In this document: positions 12,906-23,890 of the stretch, piece by piece | Layout of the letters: each line of letters opens with the position of its first letter | Position numbering within the stretch: position 1 is the first letter of the stretch | Assembly (NCBI RefSeq): GCF_029962835.1 | Contig: NC_080588.1 | Span: 63,512,001-63,576,000, forward strand | Direction of reading: 5' to 3' | Source: Magnolia sinica | Taxonomy: Eukaryota > Streptophyta > Magnoliopsida > Magnoliales > Magnoliaceae | DNA: 64,000 bases | Position numbers and translations under genes: made by a program | Notes under the pieces: generated by a model | Database searches by the model: none | Told to the model about the DNA's origin: nothing | The model's input: only the letters and a program-made list of their open reading frames with translations

Positions 12906-13301
12906 TTTAGGGCATGAGCCCAAATATGAAGCAGATCCGGAGCCCAAGTGTACCACACCACAGGAAACAGTGATAATTGTATGCCCACAATTAAAAACTT
13001 CTTAGGGCCACAAAAGTTTTGATCAAGCTGATATTTGTGTTTTCCCTTCATCCTGGCCTGTGCGACCTTGCCAACAGGTTGGATGGAAAATAAACGTTAT
13101 GGTGGGCTAGGTAGGTTTCAACAGTGGGTGTCATTATCCCCATGTTTCCTGTGCTGTGGTCCACCTGAGCTTTGGATCTGCTTCATTTTTGGGATCATGC
13201 CCTAAAATGCGCTGGCATAATGGATGGACGGTGTAGATATAAAACACATACATCACAGTGGGCCCCACAGCGCCCATTGGAGTCACCACCCAATCCACTT
13301 C
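12792..13301. mobile_element. GGGCCCACC-family foldback MITE, GATTGG ends
   Basis: The left tip GAAGCAGATTGGATGGTGAC is mirrored by the right tip (reverse complement GAAGTGGATTGGGTGGTGAC). The core words TGTGATGTATGTGTTTTATC (12857) and AAACACATACATCACAGTGG (13241) are inverted to each other. Inside the left arm, CCAACACCACC and GGTGGTGTTGG make a perfect hairpin (12812-12840). No target duplication could be matched. It lies about 330 bp before the MUSTANG start codon. Confidence 0.75.
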
Positions 13302-13630
13302 TGTTCAGAGGTGCAGGCCCTGGCCTTATAGGGCTGGGCTGCCTGACTCATTGCCACCCTATTTTCCACGAATTACTATTTCTCTAAGATTACACTAAAA
13401 TTATCATTTTCATCCTATATTCTACTAATTTGCTATCCTAGATAATTATTTATTTGCTGCTCTTGACTGACTCCAAGTATCTTCCCCTACAGTGTTTTCC
13501 CCACACTGTCATTTCATGAAAATTGATTTTAGTCATATCTTGCCTCAGAAGCTAGCTTACTGATTTATAAGAAAATATTGTACAGGACATGGGCAAAAGG
13601 CAGGAATCTTAATAGAGCATTGAAGGAGCT

Positions 13631-15382
13631 ATGGAGACTTACAATTTCTTCGTTGGGCAAGAGTTCCCCGATGTCAAGGCTTTCCGAAGAGCGATTAAAG
13701 AGGCTGCCATTGCTCAACACTTCGAGCTTAGGATAATAAAGAGTGATCTGATTCGTTACTTTGCCAAGTGTGCTAAGGAAGGCTGTCCATGGCACATACG
13801 GGCAGTTAAACTACCCAATGCTCCAACCTTCACAATAAGGAGCCTTGAAGGGACGCATACCTGTGGCAAGAATGCGCAGCTTGGCCATCATCAGGCATCA
13901 GTAGATTGGATTGTGAATTTTATAGGGGAACGTCTGCGAGACAATGTACATTACAAGCCGAAGGATATATTGCAGGACATTCACAAACAGTATGGGATCA
14001 CTATACCATACAAGCAAGCATGGCGGGCGAAGGAAAGGGGCCTGGCTGCAATTTATGGATCTTCCGAGGAAGGATATTGCCTTCTTCCAGCATACTGTGA
14101 ACAAATAAAGAAAACCAACCCTGGAAGTGTCGCGCAAGTGTTCACGGTAGGATCCGACCATCGATTTCAACGACTATTTGTCGCTTTTCATGCATCAATC
14201 TATGGCTTCGTAAATGGTTGTTTACCCCTTGTTGGGCTGGGTGGAATGCCATTGAAAAGCAAGTACCTTGGCACCTTACTTTCTGCCACATGTTTTGACG
14301 CGGATGGCGCTTTATTTCCATTGGCCTTTGGTATTGTTGATGTAGAAACTGAGGATAGCTGGATGTGGTTTTTAGGAGAGTTACATAAGCTGCTAGAGAT
14401 GAACACTGAAAGGATACCTCGCCTTACAATCTTGTCTGATGGACAGAAGGGCATTGTAGATGCCGTTAGAAGGAAATTTCCGAGTGCATCCCATGGGTTT
14501 TGTATGCGTCATCTAAGCGAAAACATAGGCAAAGAGTTCAAGAACTCAAGGCTCGTCCAGCTTCTTTGGAAGGCAGCTTATTCCATTACTACTACAGGAT
14601 TTAAAGAAAGAATGGCAGAGATTGAAGAAGTTTCTGCAGATGCAGCCAGGTGGATTCAACAGGTTCCACCTTCACGTTGGGCTGTAGCATATTTTGATGG
14701 AGCACGATTTGGCCATCTTTCTTCAAATATTGAAGAGTTCAATAGATGGATCCTTGAAGCACAAGAACTTCCCATAATCCAAGTAATAGAACGGATTCAT
14801 AGTAAGCTGATGGCCGAGTTCAGCGAACGGCATGAGAAAGGTTTGAAATGGACATCGATACTTGCCCCGTCAGCTGAGAAGCGCATGTCAGAAGCAATTG
14901 CCCGTGCAAGCGGCTATCAAGTGCTACGTTCAGATGAAGTAGAATTCGAAGTTATATCCGCTGACCGCTCGAATATTGTGAATATTGGCACTCGTTCTTG
15001 TTCATGTCGTGATTGGCAAGTCTATGGCTTACCATGTTCACATGCTGTTGCAGCACTGCTCTCATGTAGAAAGGATGTCTATGCATTTTCTGAGAAGTGT
15101 TTCACTGTTGCTAATTACCGTGAGACGTACTCGCATGCAATACACCCCATTCCGGATAAAAGTGAATGGAGCAAGGGAAATGACACTCTAGGGGATGAAG
15201 ACATTAGAGTTGTGCGGCCACCAAAATTCCGCCGTCCTCCAGGGCGCCCTGAAAAGAAGCGGCTATGCATAGAGGAGCTTAATCGTGAAAAGCATACCGT
15301 GCATTGTAGTCGTTGCAACCAAACAGGACACTATAAGACAACGTGCAAAGCAGATATCATACCAAGGATAGAACAGTTCTAG
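13631..15382 (+). CDS. MUSTANG-type domesticated Mutator transposase, 583 aa
   Basis: A single-exon nuclear protein of the MUSTANG (MUG) family, host genes derived from Mutator-like transposases; At5g16505 and At1g06740/At2g30640 are the closest I recall. Domains in order: MuDR-type N-terminal zinc region (C47, C52, H76, C78); transposase core about 180-375 with LKSKYLGTLLSAT (208-220), ILSD (267-270) and GFCMRHLSEN (289-298); SWIM zinc finger C457-x-C459-x9-C469-x-H471; basic linker 528-543; CCHC knuckle C559-x2-C562-x4-H567-x4-C572. The METYNFFVGQEFPDVKAFRR start fits the family. The first catalytic Asp expected in GLDxxxLKSKY is Gly204, and the Glu region NIEEF (366-370) looks one residue short. 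I therefore infer no transposase activity and a regulatory DNA-binding role. No terminal inverted repeats flank it. It could still be a dead mobile copy, but the intact frame argues against that. Confidence 0.9.
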   Translation: METYNFFVGQEFPDVKAFRRAIKEAAIAQHFELRIIKSDLIRYFAKCAKEGCPWHIRAVKLPNAPTFTIRSLEGTHTCGKNAQLGHHQASVDWIVNFIGERLRDNVHYKPKDILQDIHKQYGITIPYKQAWRAKERGLAAIYGSSEEGYCLLPAYCEQIKKTNPGSVAQVFTVGSDHRFQRLFVAFHASIYGFVNGCLPLVGLGGMPLKSKYLGTLLSATCFDADGALFPLAFGIVDVETEDSWMWFLGELHKLLEMNTERIPRLTILSDGQKGIVDAVRRKFPSASHGFCMRHLSENIGKEFKNSRLVQLLWKAAYSITTTGFKERMAEIEEVSADAARWIQQVPPSRWAVAYFDGARFGHLSSNIEEFNRWILEAQELPIIQVIERIHSKLMAEFSERHEKGLKWTSILAPSAEKRMSEAIARASGYQVLRSDEVEFEVISADRSNIVNIGTRSCSCRDWQVYGLPCSHAVAALLSCRKDVYAFSEKCFTVANYRETYSHAIHPIPDKSEWSKGNDTLGDEDIRVVRPPKFRRPPGRPEKKRLCIEELNREKHTVHCSRCNQTGHYKTTCKADIIPRIEQF

Positions 15383-16564
15383 ATCTCTGTCTGTGTATTA
15401 TCAGTCTATAATCTCCCTAGAAAATTAGTTCTTATATATCATCTCACAGAATAGCATCGCATATTGGAGGCATGTCTTATCATGGAGTGTAATATGAATT
15501 ATGTATTGTATTTTAATGTACCGTGTTTGAAACAAACTTCAGGAATGGGGAAGATCATGTCTACTACTCTCTAATCAGATCATCACCGAAAGCAGTTTCT
15601 CTCCTCTTTCATCCATATCCATACCACACGGTTCTTCTTTTTTCTTTTTTTCTTTTCTCCAGCCAATATGGAACTGAACTTTGGGCCATCTGGCATACCT
15701 TGTAATACTGTTTCTTTATCCTGTAAGCAGGTAAGCAGCACAGGGACCTCGTCTAACTGGATTTCATGAGATCATATCTTTACTTTTCAGTTCTTTATTT
15801 TTTTCTGCTTAACAAGGCTGACTTCTGCTGTTGCCATTGCAGGAAGATGCACAAAATTGTTACTGTTCCGGTCCAACAGAGGTTCAATGCTATTGATGGG
15901 AGTCCTTGGAGCATTTTGTACTAGGTGTATTTTCAAACTCTTTCTTGCTCTTTGCTTTTAAGAAACTCTGTTCCCTTTAAACTGCCATGCATAAAATTCA
16001 GGGCAGGGAATGGGCCGGGTTGGGTTGAGCTAAATCACGATTTTGATTAGGCTTGGCCTGATAAATTCAAAATCTGGCCCAAAACCTGTCTCACATTTGC
16101 AACCCTGTGCATGATACTCGCCTCATGTATATGCAGCCCAAGGTATCAGAAGGACAAATGAGTTTATCTTCACACATTTGTATAATTTCAATTTTCCATC
16201 TTCCCCTTTTTTCTTTTTTCTTTTTTCTTTTTTGTTTTCTTTCTTCTTCTTTTTTTCCAGTGATGCCTTTTAAGTATTTTGGAGCCAGTTAAAGTGATTT
16301 TCTCTATTTTATACCCGCCTACATATCCATGATGCATAGATGTCCTTTTTCCTCACGTGAAATTAGTATTTCTGTCCCAGGAATGATGTACTAGTGTGAC
16401 AAATATCACCAAGATTTTGAAATCTCGCGATAATATAACGGAAAATACGCAATGTTAGCATCAGGATATTGTCGAAGTCTCAGCAGATTGTTAAATTTTG
16501 CATTTTTTTATTGCGATATTAACCCGAAAAATATTAACATATTAAGGAATTTGTTATATTATAT

Positions 16565-16607
<43 letters not shown>

Positions 16608-17780
16608 TTTATTTAATAATTTACAATAAATATTTTTAAATGTTTTTATTTTCAGTGAGATTTTTCTGGGATATGATAATATCCTGAGAAAAAACCTCAA
16701 ACATTGAAAATCTCCTGAGAAATCTCTGGGCCGAGAAATTACTGAGAACGAGATTTTTCACTTTTTAGTATGCTAGGAATACTCATTTTAGATGACAGGT
16801 ATCTGTAAGGCCCACTGCTCTGGACTCCAATCTGTAGCTTTGGGATATGGTTTTGTACTGGGTAATGGCCTGCTCTCTGGTTGGTAGGTGGCCTTGAAGC
16901 AATACGTACTGATGTGGAGGTGGTTCCCTGTTTCTGGATCATAATGTTTCCTTTATTGGTTAGATTCGAAAGATACCCGACACCATTTCTTTGATCATGC
17001 ACCTGCAACAATACAAGGATTGCTTGATTTTCGAAAAGGTTTAGCTTTTATGCATATATGAAGCCTATTTTAATAAGAAATGTGTTTTTACCTGGACTGA
17101 TGTTCTGATCTGGTTGTGTTGAAGTGGCATGGTTACTGCAATTTCATATACCAGGGAGGAAAGGTAAGATGGGTTTTCTTCTCTTTCTTTCATATGCAAT
17201 TCTTCTTCCTGATTGGTCAGATACATGCCGCTTGTGGTACCGCCCTATGTGACCTGGCAGGTATGACATAATTGTGGAATTGGGATGTCCCGGGCATGTA
17301 TTAAGCACCAGATATGGGCAGGTTACCAGTTCAACAAATTCATCAAATGCAAGCATGCACTTGATATGGGTAAAAATCTCTAGAGTAGTTTCTGATTATT
17401 GTTATCTAACTCCTCTCTGTTATGTTGCAGCAGTCAGATGGTTTCACGGGGGTTTTCACTGGAAGATGACAAGTCTTGTTACTGATTGTCCAAGCTGCAT
17501 CCATGGTCAGTTTTGATCCAGCATTGTTCAATGGGCTACAGTTTTCATGGCAATCTCGAGGGTTGGGATTTGTTCTGAGGGTCCTTTAACAAAAAAGGCT
17601 TCTGCTCATGGCTGCTAATCAAGATACAGGGTTCTTTTTATTACTCTTTGATTTGGGTGTTTTCCATTGTGGGTCGAAATTTTATATTGCTGGAGAAACA
17701 CCAAGGGCCTAGCAGCAGCATGCGAGGATCCAACACATTCATCCAGAAGGTTTTTGTCAAAATTCACACTTCGCGGGGAT
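15383..17780 (+). other. Downstream of the MUSTANG gene; possible spliced 3' region
   Basis: The first several hundred bases are a likely 3' untranslated region (AT-rich, TATTTTAATG near 15508). Good donor and acceptor words at CAGGTAAGCAG (about 15729) and TTGCAGGAAG (about 15837) suggest it may be spliced. From about 16400 to 16765 there is a degraded repeat with words like CGATATT and GATATTATC, including an AT microsatellite. No second coding gene is recognisable. Confidence 0.35.
16571..16603. repeat. (AT)n microsatellite
   Basis: About 16 uninterrupted AT units inside the degraded repeat downstream of the MUSTANG gene. Confidence 0.95.
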
Positions 17781-20541
17781 CTCACCTTCCAGGTGAAGTG
17801 ACTTACCAGTAGTTTGGACTTTGGCAGCTTGGATTTGGATTTTTACTCCAAATCCAGATTCCTGAGACTTCCATTCAGTTTGTTGTGCTTGGGAAACTGG
17901 TTCTTAGAAACTGATTCTTAAATTTGTACATGGAGTCTACATTTACTGAAATTTATTAACCGACTATATTGCGGAACATACTGTTCCCACAGCAGTCCCA
18001 AAATTAGATGGGTCCAACAATCCTAACCTCTCATTTTGGGCCACTTGTTTGTTGAAATAGGACTGTTGTATGTGTTTCATTTTTAACTGTTCAATGAATG
18101 TCTATCAATCTGATAATCAGATAATTAAATAGTTCATGATACATCTAAACTGGAATCATAATTTGGACAATTTTAATTTCACTTGTATGCCACGAGCAAT
18201 TTCAAAGTAAAATCTAATTACCTGCTTAAGATCTAATACAAAATGCTCTTTGATGATTGTGAAAGTTACATTATTGATGATCCCATTGAATGAGCAAAAG
18301 TCCTAGAGTTGGATGATTAGGATTGTTGGAATGGTGTGATTTTAAGCTATGAAACTGTTTAGCTCAAAAATCAATCATTGGTACATGTGTATTGTGTTGG
18401 GCATGCCAGAGCCTTTTATAGCTTGATCCAAACCAAATATCCATGACTCTCAAGTGTCAAAATAGACAGAGAGACCGTGAGCAGTCGTCTATGACCAGCT
18501 GTCTATTCAACTACCTATATGCGCAATTTGCAAAGGGGGATTCATCCTTCTAATGAATCTTTTTTAACGAATTTTTCTCACTGTGATAATAGAGATAATT
18601 CACTTCAGGTAATGTAATGACTAAAAAAACTCAACTGTATTAATTGAAATAAAAGTAAAAAAACTTACAAAAGTATCTCTCAGCAATCCAACGTCTGAGG
18701 TGTAGATGGTGAAACTCTAGATCTAAGTCTTCCTAAGTTCAACGACTTGGGCATAAATGAAGAAAATTACAGTATTGAAAAGAAAATAAAGTCTTCTTGC
18801 AATCCAACTGTTAATGTGGGTTACAGATTCAGTAAGGCTTCACACATATGGAATAGATGTATATACTCTTAGTCAAGGTTGGTCTAATGTAGTAGCATGG
18901 ATGGACGGGATTACACTACTCTTATGCTAAAGTCGGTCTAATGTGGATGAGTTGTCTTATTCTGAAATAAACTAAGAGAAAAGAAAAGTAGTGTTATGTT
19001 GTTGATTTGATTTGATGTGTTGTGTTGGGGAAGGCTCGGAACTCTTCAATCTTCTTCCTATTTATAGCACTTCAAGATGGTTGTATGGAGAGAGATCTTC
19101 GTAGTTATTTATCTTGTTTGTTGATGTGGAGATTAACTATCTAGACCCGAAGACAGTCGTGGCCTTTCGGACAATACCACTAATGTTGGTTTTTCATCAT
19201 AGGTTGGTCATTGGTTATGTGCACTTTCCACCCTTATTACGTTGATGAGAGTTTCTCTTGTGCTACCATATAATGGTAATAATCATCTTATTCTCCGCTT
19301 GAACGTGAACAATTCACCGTGATGTAAGGCCAACTTAGCATAGTCATTACTTCAAATATTTTCACCCTTAAGACGCACACATCGACAAACAGTAAAATTA
19401 TTTTGGTTATGGACATGGTAACAGTTTTGGAGAATCCCGTGAGAGTGGTGGGATCACTGTCTCATTAATCATGCTGAGATGGTTGTGATTGGAGAATTCA
19501 AGTGAGAGTGGTTGGATCACTGTCTTACTAATCATGTTTGGCTATAGACCCGTGACTGTTGGTTTTGAGTCATGTGTAGCATCATTACTAAGATGTAATC
19601 GTCAATCCACATTAGGTGCCGTGCCATGGGTAACAGCCATCTTAAGGCATGGTAGACCATGAGATTTTGGAATATGGCAGGCGTGGTAGCAACTTGGAGA
19701 GTGTGCGCATCTTAAACCGGTTGAGAGTGATTGCAGCACGACGGTGTGAGGAGTTATGGGTCCTGGGCATGCATGTAGTGTCTACATGGGCCATTCGGTC
19801 CGCATCCGGCACTTGGTTTGATGATCAGGACCGTTGGTCTAATAGACACCAACAAAACAAGGGATGCCCGAAAAACTGTTGAAGAATGGAAGATACTAAC
19901 TAGTGCAGCTGTACCATTTATTCAACTGTCCATTTGTAGGTCACTGATCAAGGGATCAGGATCTGGCAGCTCCAAGAGATTTTGGGGCGATCTACATTCA
20001 TTTTGGAGTTCATCAAGTCAGTGATCTCGATCAATAAAGCATGGTCTCACCTACAGAGGTAGAGCACACTCAATAACATCAACGGTCTACATTCATTGGA
20101 GCCTAAGCCAAATATTGAAGGGTTAGATCTTCCAAATTGGGAGACCCTTGCGACATCCCCCATCCATGATGGGTCAATCAGATGAACGACCAGGGTCACA
20201 AGACCATGGGCCCATATGAATCGAACTTAGTATTGACTGCTCCTCGCCTAGAGACTATACCAATCTTGCTAACCTTCTCCCCGCCATGTGATGATCCAGA
20301 CCGTTCATCTAGAAGTCCTGACGGAAAAAATCTACTTGTAGGTCTCATCATCCATCAAATAAGAAACATCTGCTCAGGAGATGAGTTTCTCAATCACCTT
20401 ATCATGAACGGCCACGATCTCCAACCAGAGAGATTCATTCCATGTTGACCATATACTATAGAAGCGTAAAAATGATCATAACGGCTAAGTGATTAACCAT
20501 TGGTCTGTTGAGAATTGGAAGGTACCTACAGTCATTTTGGA
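17781..20541. other. Gene-free stretch
   Basis: No conserved coding segment in any frame. The section 18540-19650 has a promoter-like TATTTATAGCACTTC (about 19062) and could be an old LTR read from either side, but no matching partner or target duplication is seen. 20160-20450 is unrecognised single-copy-looking sequence. Confidence 0.35.
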
Positions 20542-21088
20542 GGAGACGGATTGGTTACTCCCCCTGCCACCAGCCTGGTGGCTGATGGTCAGTGCTCTGT
20601 GGGCCCCGCCATGATGTATGTGTTTCATCCATTCCGTTCATCCATTTTTACAGATCATTATAGTTCTTGATCCAAAACATTAGAGGGACATAAATCTCAT
20701 GTGGACCACACCACAGGAAAACAATAGCGATTGAATATCCACCATTAAAATCCTCCAAGGGTCCACTGTACTGTTTATTTGACATCCAATCTGTTGATTA
20801 GGTCACACAGACCCATATGAAGCAGAAAAAAAAAAAAGAAAAGATCAGCTTGATCCATAACTTTTATGGCCCCAAAAAGTTTTTAATGGTTGACGTTCAT
20901 TCCACACTGTTTTCTGTAATGTGGTCCACTTGAGATTGGGATATACCTCGTTTTTTTCGTCCCATTCTATAAAACGATCTAAAAAAAATAGATGGACGGC
21001 ATGAATGAAACACATACATCATGGTGGGTCCCACAGAGCACCGGCCACAGCATTGGCTGGTGGCCGGGGGAGCAGCCCATCCGTTTCC
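20542..21088. mobile_element. Mutator-like foldback MITE with exact 9-bp target duplication
   Basis: Left tip GGAGACGGATTGGTTACTCC, right tip ending ATCCGTTTCC. CATTTTGGA stands directly on both sides (20533-20541 and 21089-21097), a perfect 9-bp duplication of the length made by Mutator transposases. The whole 547 bp is close to one long palindrome: core words CATGATGTATGTGTTTCATC (20611) and GAAACACATACATCATGG (21007) mirror each other. GCCACCAG and CTGGTGGC (20566-20582) make a hairpin inside the left arm. It has no coding capacity. Its right end lies about 320 bp before the PPR start codon, so it may sit in that promoter. Confidence 0.92.
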
Positions 21089-21406
21089 CATTTTGGAACC
21101 TTTTTTCAGTTGAACATGTACCATTCTATTTCTTTCTTAACCGTCTGTATGTAAGTCATAAATAGAAAGTTTACGATTTTCCTATCAAGAATATATTTAA
21201 GATTTAACAATCTAAGGTGGACCACAAGAGATTAAATGGCCTGGATTACGGATCCATGGGTCCCATTTGGCAGAACTGAAACTCGTGTATACCATGAAAG
21301 ATAAGCCCTTGCATGTCGGATAATTCCTTGTCTCTAGTTCTCAACTCCGAGGTCTTTCTGAGCCGAAACTCAAGAGAGAAAAATAAAAAAGAGGAGGAAA
21401 CAAAAA

Positions 21407-23890
21407 ATGCGAAGGCCTTCTTCCACAATCTGTCTATTCAAGAACTCCACGGTTTTTCTTCCATCATCAAAACCAAAACCCTCCCTCAAACCAATCCCAA
21501 TCCAGGAAAATCTCACAATCTATTCTCCAATCATTCCAAAAGCCACATCCCATTCCTCTATCTCCCAGAAAGCCAACAACTACCGCCACCCGAATCCAAA
21601 AGACCCTATGTCAGTCTCAACAACCAAGCTCACCCAAGAACAAAATCCAATATCTCCAAAAACCATATCCAATTTATCCTCCCCCCAAATGGTTTCTCCC
21701 CAAATCACCCCAAAATCCAACTCCGACCACCCAAATCGAGAAAACCCAGCTCTGGTTTCACCAAACAAACACTCTCAACAGCACAATCGAATCCCTCCAA
21801 AACCCACATCCCATTTCACTTCCCTCCAAATGGGTTCTTCCCAGATCACCCAAAAATCCTACTCTCACCACCAAAATCCAAAAAACCCAATTCCAATTTC
21901 ACCAAACAAACACACCCAAGAACAAAATCCAAATGCTCCAAAACCCACACCTCATTTTACTTTCCTTCAAATCGGCCCTTCCCAGATCACCTCAATATCC
22001 AACTCCGACCATCAAATCCCAAAAAACTCAATTCCAAGTTCACCAAACAAACACACCCAAGAAGAAGAAGAAGAAAATTCTACTGCCACAAGGTTTCCGG
22101 TACACACTTCTCAATTCCTCTATCAAAATGACAACAGTCCAAATCTCCATAAGTCTCATCACCAGAACCATGAAGACCCTGAATACGCTGCTGATGTCGA
22201 AAAAATCTACCGAATTCTACGTAAATTCCACTCCAGAGCTCCCAAACTCGAGCTTGCCTTACAAGAATCCAAGATACCTGTTTCACCCACTCTAGTCTCC
22301 CGCGTTCTAAACCGCTGTGGTGATGCCGGGAATCTAGGATACAGGTTCTTCTCATGGGCGTCAAAACAACCCGGATACAGAAACAGCTATGACGTCTACA
22401 AATCCATGATCAAAATCTTGGGCAAGATGCGGCAATTTGGGGCAGTCTGGGCATTGATCAACGAGATGCAGAACGAGAATCCAGAACTGATCACAGCTGA
22501 CATTTTCATTATCCTGATGCGGAGATTTGCTTCATCAAGAATGGTTGAGAAGGCAATTGGCGTTTTGGATGAAATGCCGAGGTTCGGGTGTGAACCCGAT
22601 GAGCATGTGTTCGGGTGTTTGTTGGATGCTCTCTGTAAGAATGGGAAAGTAAAAGAAGCTGCATTGCTGTTTGAAGATATGAGGATTCGATTCCCACCGA
22701 ATTTGAAGCATTTCACGTCACTTTTATACGGTTGGTGCAAGGAAGGGAAGCTCATCGAGGCAAAATTTGTTCTGGTTCAGATGAGAGAGGCAGGTTTTGA
22801 TCCAGATGTTGTTGTCTACAACAACCTTTTGGGTGGATATGCGGCTGCTGGAAAAATGCGGGACGCATTTGATCTCTTGGATGAGATGAAGAGGAAAGGG
22901 TGTGGCCCAAATGCTACATCTTACACTATCTTGATCCAGGCCCTCTGTGCGAATGAGAAAACAGAAGAAGCAATGAGGGTTTTCATAGATATGTGTAGAA
23001 ATGGATGCCGTGCAGATGTTGTGACTTATACTACTCTGATCAGCGGGTTTTGCAAATGGGGCAAGATTGATAGAGCTTATGATCTCTTGGACAGCATGAT
23101 TCGAAATGGCTGCAACCCGAATCAGACTACATATTTCTGTATCTTGGCAGCCCATGAGAACAAGGAAGAATTGGAGGAATGTTTGGAGCTTGTCAGCGAA
23201 ATGTCAAAAGCAGGCTGTGTTCCTGATCTCAATATCTATAACATCGTGATCCGATTGGCTTGTAAGTTGGGTGAGTTGAAGGAGGCTGTAAGTGCCTGGA
23301 ATGATGTGGAAACGAATGGATTGAGCCCGGGGGTGGACACTTTCACGATCATGATACATGGGTTTCTCGGGCAGGGGTCCCTTATTGATGCCTGTAAATA
23401 CTTCAAAGAGATGGTAGAGAGAGGCCTTCTATCCACGCCACAGTATGGGACTTTGAAGGAGCTCTTGAATTCGCTGTTGAGAGCCGAAAAGCTCGAATTG
23501 GCAAAAGATGTGTGGGCTAGCATTGTGAACAAGGGATGTCAACTAAATGTCTGTGCATGGACTATATGGATACATGCTTTGTTCACAAGCGGGCACGTCA
23601 AGGAAGCGTGCTCATACTGTTTGGATATGCTCGAGAACGGTTTAATGCCACAGCCTGATACTTTCGCCAAGCTCATGCGGGGTTTAAAGAAGCTCTATAA
23701 TAGGCAGATAGCGGCGGAGATTACAGAGAAGGTTAGGCAGATGGCTGCGGATAGGGGGGTCACATTCAAAAGTTATAAACGGCGAGGAGTGAGGGATGAG
23801 AAGGAGAAGCTAAAGGCGAAGAAGGATGGAAGGAAGAGAAGAGGTCGCAAGCGCCAATGGGGCCGAGCCAGTCGAGCAGACATTTCCTAA
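21407..23890 (+). CDS. P-class PPR protein, 827 aa, At5g65820/At3g49730 type
   Basis: An intronless pentatricopeptide repeat protein. Such proteins bind organelle RNA sequence-specifically and act in its processing, stability or translation. The N-terminus MRRPSSTICLFKNSTVF is basic and hydroxylated, as in a mitochondrial presequence. Residues about 43-218 are a Pro/Asn/Ser-rich tract made of 47-residue repeats. The conserved body starts near 257 (AADVEKIYRILRKFHSR), followed by about a dozen tandem 35-residue PPR motifs from about 325 to 775 (for example VVYNNLLGGYAAAGKMRDAF, VVTYTTLISGFCKWGKIDRA). The tail (785-827) is strongly basic. Body and tail match the recalled Arabidopsis proteins closely throughout, so the frame and stop are secure. 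The start is the first in-frame Met giving a presequence. No editing-type (E/DYW) domain is present. The long repeat tract is absent or much shorter in the relatives I know. Confidence 0.93.
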   Translation: MRRPSSTICLFKNSTVFLPSSKPKPSLKPIPIQENLTIYSPIIPKATSHSSISQKANNYRHPNPKDPMSVSTTKLTQEQNPISPKTISNLSSPQMVSPQITPKSNSDHPNRENPALVSPNKHSQQHNRIPPKPTSHFTSLQMGSSQITQKSYSHHQNPKNPIPISPNKHTQEQNPNAPKPTPHFTFLQIGPSQITSISNSDHQIPKNSIPSSPNKHTQEEEEENSTATRFPVHTSQFLYQNDNSPNLHKSHHQNHEDPEYAADVEKIYRILRKFHSRAPKLELALQESKIPVSPTLVSRVLNRCGDAGNLGYRFFSWASKQPGYRNSYDVYKSMIKILGKMRQFGAVWALINEMQNENPELITADIFIILMRRFASSRMVEKAIGVLDEMPRFGCEPDEHVFGCLLDALCKNGKVKEAALLFEDMRIRFPPNLKHFTSLLYGWCKEGKLIEAKFVLVQMREAGFDPDVVVYNNLLGGYAAAGKMRDAFDLLDEMKRKGCGPNATSYTILIQALCANEKTEEAMRVFIDMCRNGCRADVVTYTTLISGFCKWGKIDRAYDLLDSMIRNGCNPNQTTYFCILAAHENKEELEECLELVSEMSKAGCVPDLNIYNIVIRLACKLGELKEAVSAWNDVETNGLSPGVDTFTIMIHGFLGQGSLIDACKYFKEMVERGLLSTPQYGTLKELLNSLLRAEKLELAKDVWASIVNKGCQLNVCAWTIWIHALFTSGHVKEACSYCLDMLENGLMPQPDTFAKLMRGLKKLYNRQIAAEITEKVRQMAADRGVTFKSYKRRGVRDEKEKLKAKKDGRKRRGRKRQWGRASRADIS
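21535..22060 (+). repeat. 141-bp in-frame tandem repeat inside the PPR gene
   Basis: CACCAAACAAAC-like words recur at 21618, 21759, 21900 and 22041, exactly 141 bp (47 codons) apart. A weaker copy precedes them from about 21535. The two central copies are the most alike. The unit is CA-rich and nearly free of G, so neighbouring frames also lack stops. Confidence 0.9.

Noticed and set aside
12502-12910. Overlapping plus- and minus-strand frames of 70-124 codons
   Set aside because: They translate a tandem duplication and a foldback arm, and the two copies give the same peptides by duplication only.
16400-16765. Possible inverted-repeat element around the AT microsatellite
   Set aside because: The candidate ends do not pair convincingly and no target duplication was found.
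21313-22131. Second open frame (272 codons) over the PPR N-terminal repeats
   Set aside because: It is open only because the repeat is CA-rich, nearly G-free and a multiple of three long. The frame with presequence, repeats and conserved PPR body is the real one.
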